This document shows positions 1 through 11,665 of a stretch of 64,000 bases of DNA, piece after piece. The notes beneath the pieces were generated by a model. The model searched no databases. It was not told the DNA's origin and saw only the letters and a list, made by a program, of their open reading frames with translations. The stretch is from Siphonodentalium dalli (Eukaryota > Mollusca > Scaphopoda > Gadilida > Siphonodentaliidae). Both the position numbers and the translations under genes were made by a program. Positions within the stretch are counted from its first letter, which is position 1, and each line of letters begins with the position of its first letter. The DNA is taken from positions 210,158,151 to 210,222,150 of the forward strand of contig CP136065.1 in assembly GCA_032622095.1 (NCBI GenBank), given 5' to 3'.

Positions 1-519
1 CATAATATCTTTTACACCATTGTGTTCTTATCGGAATTTAATTTTGTTTTTGGCTCACGAGGACCACCCCCCACATGCAAAAATTCAGTTGGCCTTCAGG
101 TGCTGACCTACCATCATGTTTTATAACAATACCATATTTTTGTATTGAATAAAGGTAATAATGTGTTTATTTATATTATTAAGAAGATTTAAAATCAAGT
201 GATAAACAGACCTATACATTTGGGATCAATTTGACTAAAGTTGTAAATTTTGGGATTAATTTGTGAACACAATAGGGTTGTATGATGAGTTCACTAGTTA
301 ATTTAGTTCAACTAATGCTTATTAATGAAGCTAATTCTTATAAAAACACAACAGTATGATACATAAATTTTATTTTAACATAAAGTATCACTATAAAAAT
401 GATGGCCGGCAGTTACAATAACATAATTGTATCTTCTTTCAATATTGTAATAAAAATATATCTCATTTTGTAATTTAATTTAGAGGAAAAGAAGTTTTTT
501 GCCCAATTGTCGGTATCTG
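1..519. other. AT-rich unannotated flank
   Basis: No repeat, open frame or RNA gene is recognisable. The stretch is AT-rich, single-copy in appearance within this window, and ends where the TTAGCG-rich foldback element begins. Confidence 0.5.
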
Positions 520-544
520 CCCTTACCAAAACCGAACGCCATTA

Positions 545-868
545 TTTAGCGTTTGCTTAGCGATTACCCTTAGCGTTTCCTTAGCGTTCAAATGCATAAA
601 ATAACGCTAAGATGAATGGGGCAAACAAATGTTAAGCTTAGCGTTCAAACGCTATCTTAGCGTTTGGTTAGCGTTTGGTTAGCGTGTATATAGGGCGAAA
701 TATTTATGAGCTTAGCGTTCGAACGCTAAGCTTAGCGTTTGAATGCTTACCTCATTTGCATATTGTTGGTATGTTGGCAAATATACTGTTGCAATTCCTA
801 AGCGTTTCCTTATTCCTTAGCGTTTTCTTAGCGTTTCCTTAGTGTTTTCTTAGCGTTTCCTTAGCGTT
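545..868 (+). repeat. Left TTAGCGTTT subrepeat arm
   Basis: There are more than a dozen copies of TTAGCG or CGCTAA, often spaced 10-12 bp apart, as in CTTAGCGTTTCC or GTTAGCGTTTGG. Most run in one direction, but a few inverted copies make local palindromes. The arm mirrors 5010-5372. Confidence 0.8.
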
Positions 869-3209
869 CAAATATAATCATTTAAATGCTAATATTAACC
901 CTCAAGTTACTGAATTGTACAGTCTTCTGGTTATGACTTAAAAGGCTGCTTAGAAATGCCTTGCCGTTTGCTCACACATATTTAGAATATGCATTTTTTT
1001 AAATGTTACAGTACCTTACATTCTTTTCCTAAAGATTCACTAACTCATTCACTGATTGTTGACTCTCCCAAAATATTCCTTCCTCATGGTGGAATTATGA
1101 ACTGTAGGCTACTCCAATTTCAGAATCAATAGAATTTATTCAAATATAATCAAATGATCTTAGCCTGATTTTCCTCTCATCTTCATATGCTATAATTACT
1201 GGGTGAAGGACTGTGAAATTCATCAAAACCTGGTGGTGTGTTATAAAAGATTGAGTGAAACATATATACCAGGGTTTTGAAGTTTTTTAACTCTGTCTTT
1301 CACTCGGTCACAATAACATGTGAAGGCCAGAGGAAATTCAGGCTATAACAAAACAGTAATTAATATATAACATTCTATCCTGATCGAGTTCTTTTCTTTA
1401 CTTTGGTGATTCATTTCTGAAAACAATAAAAGAAAAAATTAAGATTTCCAAGAATCATTGATGAAATTTCCTTCAATTTAACACAATTAAGCAACTTTAC
1501 TCTGCTTTCTTTGTTTTATGCAAAATGGTCCCCCGCAGTTGTATTTGACACACTAATTTTCAAGGACATCCCTTGCGATCAGGCACAATCACCTGCAGGT
1601 CTTCTGATGGAGTTACTTTACACAAAATTATTTGTCTAGCTGTGCGGTCATAAACTTGGCATTAATATATACTTACACAATGTACCAAACAATGTTGCAC
1701 ATTCTTATGACACATGAAAAGGTATGATATCATACATGCTGGACAGTATGACATCCATATGAGACAAGAATAACTTACCCTTCATTAGTCTTGACCTTAA
1801 TTATCATACAAAATCTTCATCCGACTTCTTTCATTTGTACACTTTGAGCATATTTTAGCATTAACGTCATGCAGTCTCCTTCATGATGTCCCACATCTCT
1901 TTTTTGGAGACCGAAATTATGAATTCTGAAAATTGAAGAATTAATATAATGATAACTATTTAAAGGCTTCGTACATGTATCACCTGATTATTGATCAAAT
2001 TCATGATTGGCTTATTTATTACAACTGTAATGCATAGCATGACATATATATTTCCTGATTTGCAGTTTGGAAAGGGTGCAGTGCTGAAAGTTTGAATGGA
2101 TGTTAATTAATGAATGAAATAGTTTGTATGTGGATATCCTTCTTCCCATGCTGGTATATTATTGTCATAGTAGTACCAAAGGACATTACAATCCAATAAT
2201 TGGTACTGAAGCTACATTCATACAATGCAGAATATCTGTACAGGGTTACAGGCTGAGCATATATCTGTTTCCAAAGTCAAACATAGGGCATATGTTCTTC
2301 TTATTAGGTGCACTACAGCCAACTTATAGAATATATGTGGTTTATGTGTATTGTCAAACCATGAAATATTATCTGCTGAGAAAATTTATAACTCATCAAT
2401 TCTGCTGTTAAGTTAATTTTTTTGGTAATACCCAAAATTTAATATGGAGTTCATATTCATTATAAGTAGAAATCCCATTCAACAAAGCATATAAATGACA
2501 GATAAATGTTTAGCACAATGGGAATTCTATATTGAGGGGACCTGATAAGCTATTAATTGTATTGTATTTAAAGTATAAAGCTTAATTACCCTTCTAATAT
2601 TGCTATCTTTACTTTGACAGAGAGATTGTTTTGACTCCTTGCACTGGTACATTTCAAGTAGATTTCCTTAATTTATACTGTAGTCATGCAGTTTCTTCTC
2701 AAATCTTCTGTGACTGTTTCTTTGAAAAAGAAATTGTGATCTCTGAAATTGAAATAGAATAAGTCATAGTTAAAGCTATGCTGGTGTTATTCAAGCCATA
2801 TTTTTATTTCATTTTGATCTTGGGACCATAGAAGAAAAATATATACTTCAGCCATGCGTACATTGAATTATGTTAGTCGAGTAAAAATTGTAGGTAGAAA
2901 TTTAATTAGCACTTCAAAGTTAATTCGCATGCATGGGCATCATGCATATATATATACACCCATAGTAAGTTTCATTTAAATATTGCAATATATCAGGGGT
3001 GGCATCAGCATTTCCCCAATGCAAGGGCTACTTTATAATACAATTGACCCCTCCCCTGATTCCACCCCTACAATATATTAATATGTAGATTAAACCCTGG
3101 ATATGTGAGTCATTTGTTTTTATTCAAATTGGTTTATCCTTATGAGATTGATATATTAAATCCCATTTATACAGGGTTGTGCATGGTTTAAAGGGAATCC
3201 AAAAATCTG

Positions 3210-3275
3210 TGAGAGAGTAGTTGAATTGTGGAGGGCCTAGCTAGCTTGTAATGGTTCGATCCCTGTAGCTAAGAT
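3210..3275 (+). other. Possible tRNA-like relic
   Basis: A perfect B-box-like string, GGTTCGATCC, lies at about 3255, with a weak A-box-like string about 40 bp upstream (TAGTTGAATTG). The cloverleaf stems do not pair convincingly, so this is not a functional tRNA. It may be a degraded SINE head inside the foldback interior, or chance. Confidence 0.25.
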
Positions 3276-4360
3276 TTAATATTGCCTTTGTGTGTGACTG
3301 CATGAAAGATGATCATGCCAATATTAATTGTACTGTACATTAATTCTCTCTATATAAAATATGATATTTTGAAGTTTCATGAGGCCATAAGCAACATAAA
3401 TTAATTTTAATTATGAAAGTACTTACCAGAGACACAAATAATGGTTTAATTCCCATCCAGGTGCTGTGGATTCTGTGAGACTTCATAAATTAATCCATCA
3501 AAAACACAGAAAAATGATCTCTTTTCACATTGCTTTTTAGAACAAAATCTGAGTATAAAGCTGCATAAACATGTACATCATTCATCAGTGAGAGACAAAC
3601 TGGTCAAAACAAAGAGTGGACAACACTGGGCCACACATCTGTTACATATTTTAAGAAGTATCAAATTCCAAGCTTATGGGCCAGTTCTCCCAACTTAACA
3701 ATTTAAATTGCCCCAGGGGATCGTCATGCAGACTCAATGATTGCATAAGGCAGTGATTTAATTTTATGTAAGGCATTATCTGGTTCTAAGAATATTTTAG
3801 GGGATGCAGAGAACTAGCAAGTACAGTGAGACAAATTCATTACATGAATTAGTTAAGCAAATATTCTCTCACTTTAATTTAGAATTGGGGTAGTTTCAAT
3901 TCATATTAATTATACAATTTTAAATGTATCTAAAAATAGCCACATTTTCTGTCCCTATTCAGAGAGAATAATTAAAGAAAAATATTTTCAAGTGATAGAA
4001 ATTCATATTGACTGGTCTGTCTGACTTTAAATATAATTATTATTTTATATATAAAATAAAAAAAAAAACATTAATAATGTTCATAAAATCACTTCTTTTG
4101 ATAATGTATAAAGCACAGATGAGCCAATATTTCTTACAACAATAGATTTTCCCCCCACTTTTTCCTTGAAATAGTTGTTGAACATGGACTTAATTAGTTT
4201 AATTACAAGAGATTCTCTGCTTGCACTGGCTTGCATGAAAGAAACAAAATTCTCTGTATTCTGTGCACTATACGTACATTAAATATTAGTATTTGAAAAA
4301 AATTCCCATAAACATATTACACTTATTTAGTGATTTTTTTTAAAGAAAGGGTATACAGTG

Positions 4361-4897
4361 GTACATGTATGGTACAATGTACAAGTAAAACCTGCCAGAC
4401 ATGTCAAATATTTATCTCTTGTTCAGTTAAATGTGTGGAGTTTTCAAAGTATTTCCAAGACAACACAATGTACTCAATATATGTATTGTAAAAAAAATAT
4501 TTTCAGAATTCTACATCATTGTTCAGTTTAACAAATTCTGGCCATTCTCACAGGTAGATTGTCAAAAACATTAGTCACATATATAGGAGATATGAAAACA
4601 AAAAGAAACAAATTACCAGGTACTTGTTGTTGGAAGATATTAGACAGTAGTACATGTACAGGTACAGGTACATATGTCATACCTGCCAGACTTGTCAAAT
4701 ATTATCGCTTGTTCAGTTAAATGTACATGTCTGGAGTATTCAAATCATTTCCAAGGCAAACTACCAGTACATGAACCTATTAAAATTGTATTTAAAAAAA
4801 TATTTTCAGAATTCTACATCATTTTCTAGTGTAAAGAATTCTGGTCATTCTCGTACGTAGATTGTCAAAAACAAGTCACATATATAGGAGATATGAA
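4361..4897 (+). repeat. Diverged tandem duplication of about 240 bp
   Basis: Segments at about 4361-4597 and 4651-4897 align throughout. Shared blocks include ACCTGCCAGAC, TTGTTCAGTTAAATGT, ATATTTTCAGAATTCTACAT and CACATATATAGGAGATATGA. The second copy opens with GTACAGGTACAGGTAC, a short GGTACA repeat. The duplication lies wholly inside the candidate foldback element. A 68-residue open frame at 4654 spans it but resembles nothing known. Confidence 0.75.
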
Positions 4898-5009
4898 GTT
4901 TTGATAAATTTTTCCATAAAATTTACCTGAACTCGACTTAGTTTATTTCTGAATTGATAATGGTAGCCTCAAATGCACGGTCATGCAAGAAAGACTAATA
5001 ACCATTTAC

Positions 5010-5372
5010 TAGCGTTTATGAAAGGCTGAAAATCGCTAAGGAATACAAAGAAACGTTCAGATCTATCAATGCTTATAATAACAGAGAAGAGATGTTAGCG
5101 TTTTTCTGAGCGTTTAACTTTCTAAAAGCTAAGGAATAATAAAATCGCAAATATATTAACGTTTTTCTTAGCGTTTAACTTTCTAAACGCTAAGGAATTA
5201 AAAAAATCGCTAAGGATCATCAATGCTTAACGTTCAAACGCTAACAGAAGCGTTTTCTTAGCGTTCGAACGCTAAGAAATGTCTTCTCATAACGTTCAAA
5301 CGCTAACAAATTGCCCCAAACGCTAAGGAAACGCTAAGAAAACGCTTAATAAGCGATTATGTTCGGTAAGGG
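5010..5372 (-). repeat. Right TTAGCGTTT subrepeat arm (inverted)
   Basis: Copies of CGCTAAG, AACGCTAAGG and TTAGCG run inward from GTTCGGTAAGGG. They include the same 20-bp palindrome as the left arm at 5257-5276. The outermost 25-30 bp are an imperfect inverted copy of 520-550. Confidence 0.8.
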
Positions 5373-5710
5373 TGCTTACTTTATGTCAATATTTCAGTTC
5401 ATATTGGTTGTATGATGATATGAACTATATATTTATTCCACACCCATTGACATGAGTCACATGTATTCAACGGAATCCCAGCCATTGAATACATATTAGT
5501 GTATACCTCTAGTGGAATACAACTGGAACTATTCTTGTTGACGTTGTCGCCAAGAAAGATGATGTACATTACGTCGATCATCCGCTTCCGGTGATCCCCC
5601 CACAATTACTGGTTATTTGTCAGACTTAAATCACAATAGAGGTAGCTATAGTAACAATGAAGGTGACATTCATGGATTGAACTTATCTGACTGAACGGTG
5701 TAGAATAAAT

Positions 5711-5873
5711 ACAGAACACAACTTGCATCATGATCTCGAATCTATTATCGAACTCGTTGCGGACGGCGCAAAGTTATATTTCGCTCGAGCTACGCTCTCG
5801 CGAAATATAACCTTGCGCCATCCGCAACTCATTCGATAAAAGAGTCTCGATTCAGATGCACGTTGTGTTCTGT
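5711..5873. mobile_element. K1: 163-bp palindromic miniature element
   Basis: The sequence folds end to end. ACAGAACACAAC at the left mirrors GTTGTGTTCTGT at the right, and the inner parts TTGCGGACGGCGCAA and GCGAAATATAAC also pair, leaving a loop of about 15 bp near 5790. It is GC-richer than its surroundings. K2 at 33512 has the same ACAGAAC-type ends but a different centre, so the two may be members of one superfamily. No clear target duplication is visible. Confidence 0.7.
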
Positions 5874-6470
5874 CTATATATTTTAATTTCACATGTATTT
5901 AGCAGGGATGGGTCAATAACTTACCAAAAGTAATTAATTACAATACAATTATTTTGACAATATAACTAATTAGTTTTCAATTACTTTAATAGACATTAGA
6001 CATTCTCCTATGTTTCATTGTGAATGGTTATGTAAATAAAATTTGTGTATAACTCACCTACTAGAACTTAGTATTTCATTATAATCAGTTGGGACTACAT
6101 AATTATTACACATGCATTGTGCAAACATATAAAAACTATAAAATTCAACATTTTTGTTCACATAATATTGATTTGACCAACCTCCTTTCATTATAAAATC
6201 AGTTATTATGTCAACAGGAAACAACCTGGAGCTATATCTGGATGGAGGCCAATCAAGTACACCAAGCTAAAATCACATAAACAACTATTTCTGTAACTTG
6301 GACCAGGTTAGATAAAAAGTATAGACAAAAGCAAACTTAGTTTATCCTAGAACCAACTTCCTGTTGCCACTGTATGTTTCTGTATGACATATTTTCGAAT
6401 GAACTTTCCAAGTTTGCAGTCAGATATATAACTTTTGAGTAATTTAAAATATTAAATTCAGACTTTATAT
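5874..6470. other. Unannotated AT-rich stretch
   Basis: I see no repeat shared with the rest of the window, no credible open frame and no RNA gene here. Confidence 0.4.
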
Positions 6471-6511
6471 CCCTTTCACCATTTGATGACGGGAGCTGTG
6501 CTGGTGCAGCA

Positions 6512-6709
6512 TATAAAATAAGAAAAAATTATTAAAATTGTAAAAAATTGTAAAAAATTATAACAAATGATGGAAAATTGTTTTAGGCCAATGCATTCTC
6601 TTATATATGCGAGGCGACCTATGGACGACTGGCATATATAAGAGAATGCATTGGCACAGGGTATATCGGTTGATACAAAAATCGGACTTGGCACTGAAAG
6701 GGTTAAAGA
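6512..6709 (-). mobile_element. Family B TTAA element, left-truncated, nested in A1
   Basis: One hairpin module (6586-6655) is followed by a B terminus containing ATCGGACTTGGCACTGAAA and GGGTTAA. The opposite terminus seen in other B copies is missing; the sequence starts abruptly at TATAAAATAAG. Confidence 0.65.
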
Positions 6710-6841
6710 TCCTGTGGCAGTGCATTCTCTTATATATGTGAGTCTCCCATAGGGAGCTTCACATATATAGGAGAATGCACTGGCTTACAAAGTGAAGGTA
6801 AATATTGTTAGGTTGATGTATTCTCTTAAAAGCTTATATAT

Positions 6842-7285
6842 GCCCGCCATATCAAATCCAGTTGTAAGTCGGGATTTTTTTTACCCTGTGCCAATCCATT
6901 CTCTTATATATGCGAGTCGACCATAGGTCGCCTCGCATATATAAGAGAATGCATTGGCCTAACAATTTTTTTAAATAAATGTTTCTGACAATTTTTAGGA
7001 CATAAAATAAAAAACATCCATTACCCTGCAGGGAGCCCCACACATATATAGAAGCATATCGAAGAGTGTTGTCTGCTCATGTTTGTCTGGGGCTCTGTAT
7101 GGGTGAAATTATAAAATTGTTAAAGAATACAAGAACAAATTATTAAAATTGTAAAAAATTGTTAGGCCAATGCATTCTCTTATATATGCGAGGCGACCTA
7201 TGGTAGACTCGCATATATAAGAGAATGCATTGGCACAGGGTAAAAAAATCCCGACTTACGACTGGATTTGATATGGCGGGGTCAC
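6842..7285 (-). mobile_element. E0: GTGACCCGCC-type element nested in a hairpin
   Basis: The ends are GCCCGCCATATCAAATCCAG (left, missing GTGA) and its inverse ending GGCGGGGTCAC. There are two hairpin modules, at about 6890-6957 and 7167-7233. The unique middle with GAGCCCCACAC and CTCATGTTTGTCTGGGG is in reverse orientation relative to E1-E3. ATAT flanks both ends (6838-6841 and 7286-7289), consistent with the 4-bp target duplications of E1 and E3. Confidence 0.75.
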
Positions 7286-7374
7286 ATATATGCGAGGATC
7301 CCTATGGCAGACTCGCATATATAAGAGAATGCATTGGCACAGGGTTTTCAATTTTTTTTAGGAAGCTCCAGTCA

Positions 7375-9350
7375 TGGAACGGTTAAGAACAATACTGCTA
7401 CTCTGAAAACTTCGGGAAAATCATACGGGTGACATCTGAGAAATTCATAGTAAACTTCTAGTCACTTATTGTTGAAATTATGAATATTAAACCAGACCTA
7501 TCCCTTTAACTCTTTGAACCCTGGACTATATATGTAAAATGCCCCATTCCCTTGGTTGTATGACAAAATGAGGATGATTAAAATGATATATAAACCGCTT
7601 TACAATAGACTCAAACACATATAATTCAATTTGGATGCATTGAAAAAGAAAACACTAAGATTAAATCATAAATGAGTACATCTCAAGTGGTTGAGCTGTT
7701 ATGTCATGCCCACCAACAATTATCCCCAGGTTTCCCTGTACATAGTAACAGTATATTTATTGACAACATTTGTTAATGACAATTACCTCAGATGTTTCAA
7801 AGGGCATCAGCTGCTCAGTTTTTCGGAGGTTATATATATAACGGCGTTAGTTTTTTAAAATTGATATTTAAATTATTTTTTTTAATTTGAGCAACAAGCT
7901 CAATCTAAAAAAAACATTTTTTTTTAAATCAAACTGTTTTAACGATCAAAATGTGCGCCTCTGTCAAGATCAAAATATGCCTGCAGGCCCCTCCGACGCT
8001 GTTTAGCCTGTTTCACCTAGTATCTTACATGAACGACTCTGAGATATACATGTATTCAGTATTGAACAGTTATCAATTCCCTATGTAACACTGAAATCTA
8101 TATGTAACACACCACAATCCCTCTTTACATGACGTATGTCAGCTGATCAGTTTTCTGGCCAACTGGGTTCAAATCGTTAAACAACCATGTGGCGCTACTC
8201 TGAAAAAGTTTGGGAATTGATTTGGGTGACATCTAAATATGAAACAAGCAGTCGCAGACGACGGTATCCCCCACCGAATTGTGCAGTTGGGGAAGTGCAT
8301 TCTCAATAATGTTTGCGCTCTCAGTATGTGCTAAACAAGAGGTGGGATTTTGTCAAAAAGCCTGGATTGCGAATTCATTTTAGGACTGACATTTGTGGAA
8401 ATTAGCCATGTGACGTCGTCCATTTGCACCAAAAATAATAAACAAAGTCCAATTACTCTGCTGAAAATATCCAGCCGGACCTGGTTTTCAAACTTGTTCT
8501 AGATACTGGTCATGTGAACTCATATACCAAAACATCTTTGAAATCCGTTGACATTTGTGGAAATGAGCCCTGTGACGTCGTCCATTTGCAAGTCCAAAAG
8601 TCCGCTTAAAATATCCGGCCGGACCTGGTTTGCGAACTCGTTCTAGATACTGGTCAAGTGAACCCATATACCAAATATCTTTGAAATCTGTTGACATTTG
8701 TGGAAATGAGCCCTGTGACATCGTCTATTTGCTATTTGGTAAATTCGACAAAAATAATAATCAAAGTCCAATAACTCTGGTAAAAATATCCGGCCGGATC
8801 TGGCTTGCGAACTCATTCAAGATAATGGTCAGGTGAACTCATATACCAAATATCTTTGAAATCCGTTGAGATTTGTGGAAATGAGCCCTGTGACGTCGTC
8901 TATTTGCTATTGGGTAAATTCGACAAAAATAATAAACAAAGTCCAATAACTCTGGTAAAAATAACCGGCCGGACCTGGCTCGCGAACTCATTCTAGGTAA
9001 TATACCACAAATCTTTTAAATCCGTTAACATTTGTTCAAGTTATGACTCTTACAATTTCGGGACAGACGGACAGACCGGACAGACGGACGGACGGAACCC
9101 ATTCCTATATATCCCCCGCAAATTTCAATTTGGCGGGGGATAATTACTAACGTGTCATTTATCGGTTATCCCAAATGAACTTTTCAGCCACATTATGACA
9201 AATATTGCTAAATTCAAATGTTGTCCATCCCCAATATGCACCTAGACCTAACGTTTTAAGAACAATAATGTATACTGCAACTCTGAAAATATTGGGAATT
9301 GATTCCGGTGATATTTGAGAAATTCATAGTAAACGGCCAGTCACTTATCA
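7375..9350 (+). repeat. Three dispersed diverged copies of a short sequence (about 7375, 8175, 9252)
   Basis: Segments at about 7375-7475, 8175-8250 and 9252-9350 share the order: AACGGTTAAGAACAATA or similar, CTACTCTGAAAA, a TTGGGAATTGAT-type block, GTGACATCTGAGAAATTCAT, and CAGTCACTTAT. This suggests old tandem duplications of a unit of 0.8-1.0 kb. One later took in the tandem-core element at 8264. The rest of 7395-8263 is unannotated and contains no credible gene. Confidence 0.5.
8264..9141 (+). mobile_element. Tandem-core element (pearl/Helitron-associated type), copy 1
   Basis: It starts TATCCCCCACC and ends with GCGGGGGATAA. The core has about four tandem units, marked by ATCCGGCCGGACCTGG at 8469, 8613, 8788 and 8963 (spacings 144, 175 and 175 bp). 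After the core is an ACGG/CAGACGG microsatellite (about 9063-9100). Tandem cores plus an ACGG microsatellite and complementary C/G-rich termini match the plan of bivalve pearl-like elements, which have been linked to Helitrons. Assignment rests on architecture, not alignment. Confidence 0.65.
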
Positions 9351-9868
9351 CGATTATTGAGTTAATGTCACTGCACTCTGATGAATGTGTAGTCGGAGTG
9401 GGTCTGATGTCGGATAGCTATGCAGGCGTCTTCACAATGCATTGATCTACACAAGGAATACATCAGTTTTCTTCTGATAAATGTAGCGAGTTAGATGACA
9501 TATTAATAAGATCGTCAGACCGCAATGAACTCTGATCATCCGTGGGGCAGCAGAAACCATAAATCGTCAGTGTTGATATAAAGCTAATTTCACTGCTCGT
9601 CAGTTCCCCGATTATAGCGTCCAAATTCAGCATAATGAGAAATGATTTCGTCACGATTATGTCGTGAATGTCTGATATTGGTTTGGAACTCATTCGTGAT
9701 TATAGGTTGGTCAGAATTCAGTACACATAAATCTTTTTTGCTGACAGAATATTTGACCTGATTCCATGGCAGTATAAGCGCTGGCCCAGATTGTAAGTAC
9801 AAACAGTTCAATATTACAGCACCCAACAGGGAACTTTATCTAAATTGGATTCAAAATAGACATAACAT
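9142..9868. other. Unannotated stretch
   Basis: Two short overlapping minus-strand open frames (9463-9826) have no recognisable domain and lie in different frames. Apart from the third copy of the dispersed repeat near 9252-9350, I see nothing I can name. Confidence 0.4.
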
Positions 9869-10310
9869 TTAAAGATGCATAATCCGATTGAGCGCATCTC
9901 AATTACTCTTTATTTGGATTCGGGGGTAAAGAATTAATATTTGATTCGAGTCGAGGAACCGACCTATCAAAGCTCAGAGTTATTAGATATCGATTATTGA
10001 AATCTATTATTTTTCACCATCGAGAAATATTAGAGGCCCAGTAAACAGTGGACGAGCCGAGCCGATGGTCTCGGACCAAATTGCTGATGAAGATGGATAA
10101 CTCTAAAATCAAGCGGCTTTCTGTTGATAATAAGGCCAAATTTCGTCGAACAATATGTTTATAAATATCACATTTTGGGTAATTTTATACTATAGTTGAC
10201 AGTGGTTAGCATTATTTTTGGGCAATTAATCGATTCTGATAACTGAAGCAGCATTCTAAAATTGTTGTTGTTGGAATCTGATTATATGGGGACCATCGAA
10301 TTCGATTGAG
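9869..10310 (+). mobile_element. M1: 445-bp TTAA-flanked repeat, right end lost
   Basis: Starts TTAA then AGATGCATAATCCGATT. It is colinear with M2 at 49546-49999 over the whole length, with scattered substitutions and short indels. M1 lacks the last 9 bp including the second TTAA; the 68-bp satellite begins immediately at the break. Confidence 0.8.
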
Positions 10311-10311
10311 T

Positions 10312-10830
10312 ACCCATAGGAAATGTTCAGATAATAAGTTTAACCCTTTCTATACTAAGTTAACCCTTTCTATACTAAGCATCATTGATGAGTCGTTATC
10401 CCATAGGAAATGTTCAGATAATAAGTTTAACCCTTTCTATACTAAAGCATCATTGATGAGTAGTTATCCCATAGGAAATGTTCAGATAATAAGTTTAACC
10501 CTTTCTATATTAAAGCATTATTGATGAGTAGTTATCCCATAGGAAATGTTCAGATAATAAGTTTAACCCTTTCTATACTAAAGCATCATTGATGAGTAGT
10601 TATCCCATAGGAAATGTTCAGATAATAAGTTTAACCCTTTCTATATTAAAGCATTATTGATGAGTAGTTATCCCATAGGAAATGTTCAGATAATAAGTTT
10701 AACCCTTTCTATACTAAAACATCATTGATGAGTAGTTATCCCATAGGAAATGTTCAGATAATAAGTTTAACCCTTTCTATACTAAGCATCATTGATGAGT
10801 ATTTATCCCATAGAAAATGTTCAGATAATA
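10312..10830 (+). repeat. 68-bp tandem satellite, eight copies
   Basis: AAATGTTCAGATAATAAG begins at 10321, 10408, 10476, 10544, 10612, 10680 and 10748, and in diverged form at 10815. The period is 68 bp except for the first unit, which has an internal 20-bp duplication of TTAACCCTTTCTATACTAAG. Two variants alternate in the middle (TATACTAAAGCATCATT and TATATTAAAGCATTATT), showing a 136-bp higher-order repeat. The unit matches the terminal part of family C elements (37257-37320). Confidence 0.9.
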
Positions 10831-11024
10831 ATTAAGTTCAACAAACGAGGTCCTTTGTTTATTTTATTATTAAAACATTTCACTCGATAAATAGGTTCCT
10901 TCTGCATTTTTATTTATCTGTTGTCTGCTTTTATCACCTTAACATCCCTCCAAATGAATAATAGATCATTCCAATGTACACTTTTTAACTGACTGGGAGA
11001 ATCCATTAATATAGACCGGGTTAA
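10831..11024 (+). mobile_element. C1: right part of a family C TTAA element
   Basis: After the satellite the sequence continues with CAACAAACGAGG, TCTGTTGTCTGCTTTTAT, ACATCCCTCCA, GAATAATAGA and GGGAGAATCCATT, and ends ACCGGGTTAA. C4 (37257-37736) has the same order. The satellite therefore appears to be an expanded left end of this C copy. Confidence 0.7.
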
Positions 11025-11058
11025 TTAAGACATATATAGTTAGCATGTAGTTAACAGT

Positions 11059-11517
11059 CAAGCCTGATTTTAATGGCCTGTCATTTGCAGATTGAGGTCC
11101 CCAGAGGGTGAATTTATTGATGCTATCCCGCATAGTGGGCTAGAATCACTAAATTCACCCTCTGGGGACCTCATTCTGCTTAGGCCTCATCTTCTCCGGA
11201 ATGTTTCTTTATTATCAAATTTCTACAGAAATTTCTTCACATAGATTCTATTTCTTTTTTAGTTTAGTTTCTCTATATCCCCAAATTGGCAGACACATTG
11301 CATAATCGAGGTTCCCAATGGGTGTATATCACAATACTCACCATTTGGGAACTTCAATCTGAGTCTATGTCTCCCATAGCAGATGAGGCCATGCAGAATG
11401 AGGTCTCCAGAGGGTAAATTTGGAGATGCTAGCCCACTATGCGGGATAGCGTCACTAAATTCACCCTCTGGGAACCTCATTCTGCAAATGACAGGCACAC
11501 TACTAAACTCAGGCTTG
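11059..11517 (+). mobile_element. D1: hAT-like miniature element, two-hairpin form
   Basis: Begins CAAGCCTGA and ends TCAGGCTTG. Each arm carries an internal palindrome built from GGTCCCCAGAGGGTGAATTT and its complement (about 11091-11178 and 11397-11486). The middle contains CTCTATATCCCCAAATTGGC and CTCCCATAGCAGATGAGGCC. This copy has no clear 8-bp target duplication, unlike D5 and D13. The short open frames here are repeat translations. Confidence 0.8.
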
Positions 11518-11665
11518 TTCGGGCTGTCACTTGCCAAATTTGCCAAATGCAAAAATAATTCATTGGCAAGCGACTTTTCATTTCCTAAAGAAGTTGAAAC
11601 TATATTACGTTCATTTCACAAAAGCCTCACAATTAGTGGTGGCCGGTCCATATTTTTAGGAAAAG

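Larger units (their letters stand above)
520..5372. mobile_element. Candidate 4.85-kb foldback element with TTAGCG-rich inverted ends
   Basis: The outer ends are inverted copies: CCCTTACC followed by AACCGAACGCC on the left, and GTTCGGTAAGGG on the right. Both ends then run into about 330-360 bp rich in TTAGCGTTT or its complement. Each arm contains the 20-bp palindrome CTTAGCGTTCGAACGCTAAG (711-730 and 5257-5276). Arms built of short subrepeats are typical of foldback transposons. A 2-bp TG sits just outside each end (518-519 and 5373-5374), which could be a target duplication or chance. The interior (about 870-5010) is AT-rich with no recognisable transposase, so this would be non-autonomous or carry unrelated DNA. 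That the two arms belong to one mobile unit is inference. Confidence 0.6.
6471..7394 (+). mobile_element. A1: family A TTAA element, split by two nested insertions
   Basis: Read outward in, the A element starts at about 6471 (CCTTTCACC, then GATGACGGGAGCTG) and ends at 7394 (AAGCTCCAGTCATGGAACGG then TTAA). Its left part is interrupted by a family B fragment that ends with AAAGGGTTAA at an internal TTAA of A (about 6709). A hairpin of A resumes at 6720-6783. The following hairpin is split by the E0 insertion (6842-7285), and its second half resumes at 7286. The order of events is therefore A first, with B and E0 inserted later. Confidence 0.7.

Noticed and set aside
10312-10830. Regular array that could be mistaken for a CRISPR
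   Set aside because: The 68-bp units are contiguous with no unique spacers, in a eukaryotic context, and derive from a TTAA element end.
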